Position numbers and translations under genes: made by a program | The notes under the pieces: model-generated | Told to the model about the DNA's origin: nothing | What the model saw: only the letters and a program-made list of their open reading frames with translations | Database searches by the model: none | Shown: piece after piece, positions 36,997-42,865 of the stretch | How the letters are laid out: each line of letters starts with the position of its first letter | How positions within the stretch are numbered: position 1 is the first letter of the stretch | Assembly: GCA_002712305.1 (NCBI GenBank) | Contig: PATE01000060.1 | Coordinates: 24,707-67,571, forward strand | DNA from: Gemmatimonadota bacterium | Lineage (GTDB): Bacteria > Latescibacterota > UBA2968 > UBA8231 | Direction: 5' to 3' | Length of the DNA: 42,865 nt

Positions 36997-38208
36997 CTAA
37001 ACAGCCGTTCGCAACGCGCGGCGTCGCACGTTGGCTTGAACGACGAGATAGTCGAAAACGGGAGCAAAGGTGTTGCCGAAGAGGATGGCGAGCATCACAC
37101 CTTCGGGAAAGGCCGGGTTAACGACGCGAATCAGGATCGTCATGACACCGATCAACCCGCCGAAGAGCCATTTGCCCAGATTGGTAAAGGACGCCGACAC
37201 AGGATCGGTCGCCATGAAGACACAGCCGAAGGCGTAGCCACCCAGCAGCAAGTGCCACACCGGATCCATGGCGAACATGCTGTTGGTGGTGCTGTCCACC
37301 ATATGTAGCAGCGCGCCCAGGACCACGGTGGCGATGGTCATGCTCAGCATGATCCGCCAGGAGCCGATCCCGGAACCGATGAGGATCACGGCCCCGATGA
37401 GACAGGCCAGCACGGAGGTTTCACCCATCGAGCCGGGAATCGTGCCCAGGAAGGCCTGCATCTTGGTCATCGAACCGGTCAGAGCTTCCATGCCATCCGC
37501 CGGCACCTGACCCAGCGGTGTCGCCTTCGAGTAGCCGTCGACGGCGATCCACACTTTGTCGCCGCTGATCTGGGCGGGATAGGCGAAATACAGAAAGGCC
37601 CGGGCTGTCAGCGCCGGGTTGAGGAAGTTCTTCCCTGTGCCGCCGAAAATCTCTTTGCCGATGACGACACCAAAGCTGATGCCAATCGCTACCTGCCACA
37701 GCGGAATCGTCGGTGGCAGTGTGAGGGGAAAGAGGATTCCCGTCACGAGGAATCCTTCATTCACCTCATGGCCGCGAATCATGGCGAACAGGGCTTCCCA
37801 GAAACCACCGACCATGTTGCACACGAGGAAAACAGGCACGAAGAACAGAGCTCCGTGTACCAGATTCGCCAGCAGACTGGTCGGATCGTAGCCGATGCCG
37901 AAGATGTCGATGATGACGCCGCGCCAGCCGTCAGCCGACTCCATCCCCAGGTGAGCCATGGCCAGATTCGCCTGGTAGCCCGTGTTCCACATGGCCATGA
38001 AGATGCAGGGAGTCAGCCCCACGGCGACGGTGATCATCAGGCGCTTCAGATCGATACCGTCTCTTACGTGGGAGGCGTTCTTGGTGACGTCCGCGGGCGT
38101 GTAGAGAAAGGTGTCGATCAGCTCGTAGATCGGATACAGCGGCTTGAGTTTGCCGTCGTGTGTAAAGTGCGGCTCAGCCGCATCGAGCAGTTGTCGCAGA
38201 ACCTTCAT
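36997..38208 (-). CDS. nqrB: Na+-NQR subunit B, covalent FMN and riboflavin-binding membrane subunit
   Basis: 403 aa, about ten helices, Na+-translocating part of NQR. Family motifs are [35 protein letters not shown] and [13 protein letters not shown]. The flavinylation site reads [10 protein letters not shown] with Thr230; the usual motif is S/T-G-A-T, so Lys replaces Gly. Everything else matches a normal NqrB. Confidence 0.96.
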   Translation of the reverse strand: MKVLRQLLDAAEPHFTHDGKLKPLYPIYELIDTFLYTPADVTKNASHVRDGIDLKRLMITVAVGLTPCIFMAMWNTGYQANLAMAHLGMESADGWRGVIIDIFGIGYDPTSLLANLVHGALFFVPVFLVCNMVGGFWEALFAMIRGHEVNEGFLVTGILFPLTLPPTIPLWQVAIGISFGVVIGKEIFGGTGKNFLNPALTARAFLYFAYPAQISGDKVWIAVDGYSKATPLGQVPADGMEALTGSMTKMQAFLGTIPGSMGETSVLACLIGAVILIGSGIGSWRIMLSMTIATVVLGALLHMVDSTTNSMFAMDPVWHLLLGGYAFGCVFMATDPVSASFTNLGKWLFGGLIGVMTILIRVVNPAFPEGVMLAILFGNTFAPVFDYLVVQANVRRRALRTAV

Positions 38209-38251
38209 TTCGTCGGTTATTCCCCCCCCTCAGTGACCGGTGCACGCATGC

Positions 38252-39613
38252 CTAGAACTCCTTCTCGATGATTTCGAGATTGCTGCGCAGCAGAGGACCG
38301 TAGTCGGTCTTGCCCGGACAGACGAAGGTGCACAGGCTCAGATCTTCCTCATCCAACTCGAGACAACCAAGCTCCAATGCCACCTCGGCGTCACCGGTCA
38401 CCAACGACTTCATCAGCGATACAGGGATGATGTCCAGGGGCATAACCGCCTCGTAGGACCCGACGGGCACGATGGCTCGGGGTGATCCGTTCGTACTGGT
38501 GGTAAAGGCAAAACGTTTTCCGGGGGTCAGCTTGGACAGGAAGATGTTCTTGATCGAAAACTTGTCGAGACCCGGCGACTGCCAACCCAGAAACTCGCGC
38601 TCGCGGCCTTCGGACAGGACACTCACCTGCAGGTGCCAGCGCCCCAGATAGTTCAGTTCGTCGGCTGCGGTTCGACCAGAGAGCACCGAACCGGAGATCA
38701 CCCTCAGGTCATCGCCATCGGTCTCGTCGACCAGCAACTGGCTCAGGTTCGCACCGATGCGGGTGCGCAACAGGCGCGGATTCTTCACCGGAGGCCCTCC
38801 GAGCGCCACGACCCGCGTTGGATCGATCTTGCCCGTGAGGAAAAGCCCACCGATAGCGAGCACATCCTGATAGTTGATGAAGAAGACCGACTTCTGCTGA
38901 CCCACCGGATCGATGAAGTGAATGTGTGTCCCGGGAAGTCCCGCTGGATGAGGGCCGGCGAAATCAGCGACACTCGTGTCCGCCCGGCCAGCGCCATCCG
39001 GGATCGTCGCCCCCGGCTCAGTGCACAGATGCACCTCGCCATCCGTCAGTTTCGCCAGCGCCGCAAGGCCTGTATTAAACGCGTCTTCCTGACCGGCGAG
39101 CACGACGGCAGGATCGGCGGCCAGCGGATTCGTATCAATGGCGGTGACGAAAATCGAATGCGCCACCTGGTCGGGCAGGGGCACTTTGCTGTAGGGCCTG
39201 GTTCGCAACCCCGTCCACAGTCCAGATTCGGCCAACGCCTTGCGCACTGTGTCCGCATCGAGATCTTCTGGGCGTTTGCCGCCCACCTCGAAGGCCTCTG
39301 ACTCTTCGCTGCTGGCGACGTCGATCACGACGGACAACAATCGGCGTTTGGACCCACGGTGGATGGCGACGACCTTTCCACCTGCGGGGGAGGTAAAACG
39401 AATGCCCGATCGCCGCTTGTCCTCGAAAAGCAGTTGACCGATGCAGACATCGTCACCCTCTTCGACGGCCATGGTCGGACGAAGGTCGTGATAATCGGTT
39501 CCGACGACAGCGACCTGCGTCACGGGACGAGCGTCCTCGATGACTTGCTGGCATTCGCCGGTGATTGGTAAATCGAGGCCCTGCTTGATGCGGAAGGACC
39601 GCCGCTGACCCAT
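38252..39613 (-). CDS. nqrA: Na+-NQR subunit A
   Basis: 453 aa cytosolic subunit implicated in ubiquinone binding. It begins with the [15 protein letters not shown] region typical of NqrA, followed by [20 protein letters not shown] and the mid-protein [20 protein letters not shown]. It is the first gene of the operon; the ATG at 39613 has GAGG 9 bases upstream. Confidence 0.96.
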   Translation of the reverse strand: MGQRRSFRIKQGLDLPITGECQQVIEDARPVTQVAVVGTDYHDLRPTMAVEEGDDVCIGQLLFEDKRRSGIRFTSPAGGKVVAIHRGSKRRLLSVVIDVASSEESEAFEVGGKRPEDLDADTVRKALAESGLWTGLRTRPYSKVPLPDQVAHSIFVTAIDTNPLAADPAVVLAGQEDAFNTGLAALAKLTDGEVHLCTEPGATIPDGAGRADTSVADFAGPHPAGLPGTHIHFIDPVGQQKSVFFINYQDVLAIGGLFLTGKIDPTRVVALGGPPVKNPRLLRTRIGANLSQLLVDETDGDDLRVISGSVLSGRTAADELNYLGRWHLQVSVLSEGREREFLGWQSPGLDKFSIKNIFLSKLTPGKRFAFTTSTNGSPRAIVPVGSYEAVMPLDIIPVSLMKSLVTGDAEVALELGCLELDEEDLSLCTFVCPGKTDYGPLLRSNLEIIEKEF

Positions 39614-39769
39614 TCGGCGCTACCTCATTTACGTTGTCGCGCAGCCACAGTCAGTGGTTCAGCGGCCTTGGGCCGCCGACGCTGGTTGGCCGGGTGCGGA
39701 AGGGTGGACAAATGGGACGCAGTACGGCTGAAAACCGACCTACTTCCGTGTCATTATTGAAGCCACGGT

Positions 39770-39798
39770 AGGGTAACCCCGTTCCTCTGGACTGTCAA
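39770..39798 (-). promoter_or_regulatory. Promoter candidate for the nqr operon
   Basis: On the minus strand TTGACA (39798-39793, perfect -35) is followed after 17 bases by TACCCT (39775-39770), leaving a leader of about 150 bases before nqrA. The 288-base gap 39614-39901 divides nqrA from the divergent TonB receptor. I see no other firm element in it. Confidence 0.45.
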
Positions 39799-39901
39799 GA
39801 TGACCGCCTCGAGTGAAGCAGGCGCCCAGTGGCGGTGTCCACGGGGTAGATCCACACGACTTCAACAGAAATACGCAACCCTGCAAAAGAGATCGGTACG
39901 A

Positions 39902-41743
39902 ATGCGACGACACACCCTGGTCGAATATTTGGTCTGCTTGCTGCTGACCATGACCGCCACGACCCTGGCCACGACCACATCGGTCGGAGCCGATTCGACT
40001 CCTCTGCCTGCAGCCCTGGTGCCGCCGGTGTTGGTCAGCGCCACTCGGCTGAGCGACGATGGTGCGCAGACTCGACACATCGTCGTGCTCGATCGCGACG
40101 AAATCGATCGTCGCGGTGCATCCTCTCTGGCAGAGCTGCTCGGTACCGTGCCCGGTTTCGATGCCCAGACGCGTGGCCCCTTCGCACAGGTCGATCTCGG
40201 GATGGATGGTGCCACCTACAGCCAGCTTGTGATCCTCGTGGATGGCATGCGCGTCAATGACCCGCAAACCGATCACCACACCTTGAATCTGCCATTGACG
40301 CCGGCCGATCTCGAGCGCGTGGAGATCCTGCACGGAGCCGCTTCCTCTGTGCATGGCGCCGATGCGGTGGGTGGCGTGATCAATCTCGTCCCGCGCACCC
40401 TGCGAGGCGTGCATCTCGACGTGGCCACGCGGCGCATCGAAGACATCGACGGCGGTGACGCGGGCACAGGGTCCGACATCCACCTGCGCGTCGGCGCAGG
40501 TAACGCAGATCGTGGGATGACCCTCAGCGGCGGCCGACTCCGTTCAGACGGTTATCGCGAAACCACCGATGCCGACGAGGACCGCCTGTTTCTGTTCGGT
40601 CACACCGAACTGGGAGGAGGAAGGCTGTCGGCACAGGGTGGCTGGCAGGACAAACAGTTCGGCGCCCGCGACTTCTACGCTCCCTTTCCGTCACGCGAAT
40701 GGACCGAGGCCCGCCTGGCCAGCGCCCGCTACGAACGCCCCGTGGGCGCCAGCCTGGCCTCAGGCCGCGTTTTTCTGCGCCGTCACACAGACCGCTTTGT
40801 GCTGATCGAGACCGACCCCTCCGTGTACGAGAACAATCACACCAGCTGGTTGCGTGGTGGTGAGGCCCATGTTCGTAGAGCCGCGGCAGGTGGACAAGCC
40901 GTCGTCGGTGGCGAGTGGACGCAGGAGGAAATCGACAGCAACAACCTCGGACAGCACACACGCAATCGCTGGGGAGGCTTCGTCGAATACGGCACATCTC
41001 GTGGTGCCTGGCACATCAATGCCGGCCTGCGCGCCGACCATCAGGAACAGACCGGCTGGGAGGCGGCCCCGAGTCTGAGCGTCGCCCGCCGGCTCGACGA
41101 GATGACCCGTGTCTATGCCAGTGTCGCCCGCTCCTACAGGGCGCCGTCCTTCACCGAGTTCTACTACAGCGATCCCAACAACGTGGGCAACGCCGATCTG
41201 GCCGCCGAACGGGCCTGGCAATACGAGATCGGTGCCTCATCCGTCACCGCCGAGACACACGTCGCCGGAGCGATATTCCTGCGCCAGGAGAACGATCTTG
41301 TCGATTACGTACGCGCCACGGACACACCGCCCTGGGCAGCACAGAATCTGGGCGAAATGAGGACGCTCGGTGTTCGTGTGAATGGCGCACGATCTATCGG
41401 CCCCATCGACACCCGCCTCGGCTACACCTACATCGACAAAGAACAGACCCTGGCCTCCGGCATGCAGTCCAAGTATGTCTTTTCCCACCCGCGGCATCAG
41501 ACCAATGTCACCCTCCATCACAAGTTGCCTGCCCTGATCAGCGCCCATTGGCAGATCCTGGCGCGCGAACGACTCGACCCCCTCGACGACTACGCCCGTG
41601 TCGACCTGCTGCTGCGTCGGCCCATCGAATGGGGAGAGGTGCGCCTTCGAGCGGCAAACCTCTTCGACGCCACCTACGAGGAGATCCTCGGCGTGCCCTT
41701 GCCCGGCCGCTGGCTCGGCGTGGAGGCCAGTGTAGACCTCTAA
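39902..41743 (+). CDS. TonB-dependent outer-membrane receptor (BtuB/CirA-like)
   Basis: 613 aa. Signal peptide at about residues 1-30 (MRRHTLVEYLVCLLLTMTAT ... VGA), then a TonB-box-like VPPVLVSATR, the plug domain (HIVVLDRDEIDRRGASSLAE; LVILVDGMRVNDPQTDHHT; RVEILHGAASSVHGADAVGG; VINLVPR), and a 22-strand-type beta barrel with the conserved ASVARSYRAPSFTEFYYS and the late LRAANLFDATYEEILGVPLP. The last residue is Leu, where many barrels end in Phe or Trp. The ATG at 39902 is chosen because the signal peptide starts there. The substrate is unknown: it resembles vitamin B12 or siderophore receptors, but no ABC importer genes are adjacent. It ends 3 bases inside the convergent gene. Confidence 0.9.
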   Translation: MRRHTLVEYLVCLLLTMTATTLATTTSVGADSTPLPAALVPPVLVSATRLSDDGAQTRHIVVLDRDEIDRRGASSLAELLGTVPGFDAQTRGPFAQVDLGMDGATYSQLVILVDGMRVNDPQTDHHTLNLPLTPADLERVEILHGAASSVHGADAVGGVINLVPRTLRGVHLDVATRRIEDIDGGDAGTGSDIHLRVGAGNADRGMTLSGGRLRSDGYRETTDADEDRLFLFGHTELGGGRLSAQGGWQDKQFGARDFYAPFPSREWTEARLASARYERPVGASLASGRVFLRRHTDRFVLIETDPSVYENNHTSWLRGGEAHVRRAAAGGQAVVGGEWTQEEIDSNNLGQHTRNRWGGFVEYGTSRGAWHINAGLRADHQEQTGWEAAPSLSVARRLDEMTRVYASVARSYRAPSFTEFYYSDPNNVGNADLAAERAWQYEIGASSVTAETHVAGAIFLRQENDLVDYVRATDTPPWAAQNLGEMRTLGVRVNGARSIGPIDTRLGYTYIDKEQTLASGMQSKYVFSHPRHQTNVTLHHKLPALISAHWQILARERLDPLDDYARVDLLLRRPIEWGEVRLRAANLFDATYEEILGVPLPGRWLGVEASVDL

Positions 41744-42087
41744 TTTACAGGTGTGGCGAGGTCTCCCCGGCGGCCCATGAAGTACCGATTGACGCCAAAA
41801 CCCATCGCCTGGAAGAGTTCGGAGCTCGCCTGGTTCGTGCCTTCGATGGCCGTGCCGGCATAGTGCGCGTCTGCTGTAGCCGCTAGCGACAAGAGCTCGT
41901 CCGACACCTCGGCAATTCGGACACTCCAGTCTTGTTCTTTGGAACAGAAGAGTCGCTGGCACTCGGCGTGTAAGGCAGCCTCATCTCCGAGCAACGGAAG
42001 ATCTGGACTGGCCTCCGTCCAGTACTCCCTTGCCATCTCCGAGAGTGTGGTGATGTGCGTGTCGTCCGCTGTGAGAATCCTCGTCAT
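41740..42087 (-). CDS. GNAT-like protein missing the acetyl-CoA motif
   Basis: 115 aa. The first 35 residues (ILTADDTHITTLSEMAREYW) look like a GNAT N-terminus and the last part (AIEGTNQASSELFQAMGFGV and YFMGRR) looks like GNAT motif B with its Asn and the LF..MGF phrase. The glycine-rich motif A (R/Q-x-x-G-x-G/A), which binds acetyl-CoA, is absent; the protein jumps from AEVSDELLSLA to DAHYAGTAIEG. An in-frame deletion of about 40-45 codons would explain this. GGGAG precedes the ATG. Probably inactive as an acetyltransferase. Same strand as the SnoaL-like and CinA genes. Confidence 0.45.
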   Translation of the reverse strand: MTRILTADDTHITTLSEMAREYWTEASPDLPLLGDEAALHAECQRLFCSKEQDWSVRIAEVSDELLSLAATADAHYAGTAIEGTNQASSELFQAMGFGVNRYFMGRRGDLATPVN

Positions 42088-42103
42088 CTCCCTCTTCCTG
42101 ATC

Positions 42104-42442
42104 TCAGAACTTGCCGTTCTCGTTCTTCCATTCTGACCGCGGCGGGACGGCTTCGGTGGTGTCCAAATGCTCGACGATCTTCCCTTCTGAGAGTCGAAAG
42201 AGATCGTAGAACGAGGTGTGGACGCCGTCCAGCCTGCCCTTACAGACCGACAGCACAAAGCACCCGTCGGCCAGCAAGCGGTGGTTCTTCTGATACTGGA
42301 TGATGGCATTCCCGTCGGCCGCCCGCCTATCGAGTGCCTCCCGCAGCGATGCCACGCCGTCACCGATGCCGGGATTGTGTTCGGTGTAACCCACGCGATC
42401 CACATAGTGCTCAAGTTGCTCAAGTTCGCCGCGGATGAGCAC
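42104..42442 (-). CDS. SnoaL-like (NTF2-fold) protein
   Basis: 112 aa from the GTG at 42442. The NTF2-like pattern is visible: YVDRVGYTEHNPGIGDGVA, NHRLLADGCFVL, then DLFRLSEGKIVEHLDTTEA, close to the SnoaL-like family that includes aldol-condensation-type enzymes of COG4922 and polyketide cyclases. Its substrate is unknown. The frame upstream of the GTG also encodes family-like sequence (ELLDTLTQLLQVD) back to the cinA stop without an ATG. An ATG sits in the next frame where ATGA overlaps the cinA stop, so the true start may have been lost by a 1-base deletion. Confidence 0.7.
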   Translation of the reverse strand: MLIRGELEQLEHYVDRVGYTEHNPGIGDGVASLREALDRRAADGNAIIQYQKNHRLLADGCFVLSVCKGRLDGVHTSFYDLFRLSEGKIVEHLDTTEAVPPRSEWKNENGKF

Positions 42443-42479
42443 GTCAACCTGCAGGAGCTGTGTCAGCGTATCAAGCAGT

Positions 42480-42865
42480 TCATGTCGCCTCCCGCAGGCA
42501 CTGGCTGAGCAGATTCATCGCCACCTCGGCGAAGCGCCACATATTCTGTTCACGGTCTGTGAGACCCGTTTCGATCGTGACAGCTCTCTCGATCGGCCCC
42601 GATACGCCGATGCAACTGTGCCCCGGTGCGTCACCGTATCGATTGCCCGTGGGACCGGCAGCACCCGTCTCACCGATTCCCCAGTCGGCGCCCAGTCGCC
42701 CCCGAGCAGCGCGAGCCAGATGCAGGGCGTGGGTCTCGGTAGCGGCGCGCGCCTCGTCCATCGCCTCGGTAGAAATGTCCATCAAGACTCGCTTGGCATC
42801 GCTCGTGTAGACGACACCACCCCCCTTGAAGTAGGCCGATGCACCGGGCACAGCCAACAAGGCGG
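42480..42865 (-). CDS. CinA C-terminal domain, nicotinamide-nucleotide amidase (N-terminus cut by window edge)
   Basis: About 128 residues are visible, open to the window edge. The CinA/PncC signature is present: ALLAVPGASAYFKGGGVVYT at the edge, then YTSDAKRVLMDIS, GADWGIGETGAAGPTG and NRYGDAPGHSCIGVSG. PncC-type enzymes hydrolyse NMN to nicotinate mononucleotide in NAD recycling. The nucleophile Ser and Lys region lies at or beyond the edge, so activity cannot be judged. In this lineage the domain may stand alone or be the tail of full CinA. Confidence 0.88.
   Translation of the reverse strand, partial: ALLAVPGASAYFKGGGVVYTSDAKRVLMDISTEAMDEARAATETHALHLARAARGRLGADWGIGETGAAGPTGNRYGDAPGHSCIGVSGPIERAVTIETGLTDREQNMWRFAEVAMNLLSQCLREAT

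Noticed and set aside
39640-39901. Cobalamin riboswitch upstream of the TonB-dependent receptor
   Set aside because: GTCAAGATGACCGCC at 39794-39808 vaguely resembles a B12 box, but the conserved core with the CCCGCxACTGT part is absent and the rest does not pair as expected.

Overview
The window comes from a GC-rich diderm (Gram-negative-type) bacterium, probably an uncultured lineage. An LptC-like lipoprotein, a TonB-dependent receptor and a Na+-translocating NADH:quinone reductase (NQR) all point to an outer membrane and a respiratory inner membrane. I cannot fix the phylum from sequence alone. No rRNA, tRNA, CRISPR array, insertion sequence or prophage is visible.

Layout. 1-5017 is a housekeeping patch: lptC-like (cut by the window edge), pyrG and gatC on the minus strand, a divergent DUF2203 gene, a frameshifted HprK-like kinase gene and two small unknown genes. 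5400-8960 is a full-length smc on the plus strand. 8993-11118 (minus) holds an orotate-phosphoribosyltransferase-like gene, an RfbC-like sugar epimerase and a SEC-C zinc-motif protein. 11487-13414 (plus) holds an ECF sigma factor and an M42 peptidase. 39902-41743 is a TonB-dependent receptor, followed on the minus strand by a GNAT-like remnant, a SnoaL-like gene and the C-terminal domain of CinA (cut by the window edge).

The core, 13462-39613, is one co-directional minus-strand stretch of about 26 kb devoted to energy conservation. In order of transcription it reads nqrA-B-C-D-E-F-nqrM, then a complex I-like series (a NuoA-like membrane protein, NuoD with a possible NuoC remnant, E, F, G, H, J, K, L, M, N), then atpZ-atpI-atpB-E-F-H-A-G-D-C, then a polyprenyl diphosphate synthase. 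NQR and the ATP synthase look complete and normal.

The complex I-like block is the exciting part. It keeps subunit order and tight, mostly 4-base gene overlaps, and it keeps all visible Fe-S ligands in the E, F and G subunits. No nuoB or nuoI (clusters N2, N6a, N6b) is present in it. By eye it has also lost the FMN/NADH motifs of NuoF, the quinone-site motifs of NuoD and NuoH, the TM7 lysines of NuoL/M/N, the TM5 glutamate of NuoM and both membrane glutamates of NuoK. The frames are open and compact, so this looks like a repurposed complex I-derived assembly linked to NQR rather than a decaying relic. That interpretation is inference. The ATP synthase c subunit has a proton-type binding site although the adjacent reductase is the Na+ type.

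Where the first start in a frame is implausible I chose starts by Shine-Dalgarno sequence, overlap and homology. All family calls are from motif recognition without database searches.
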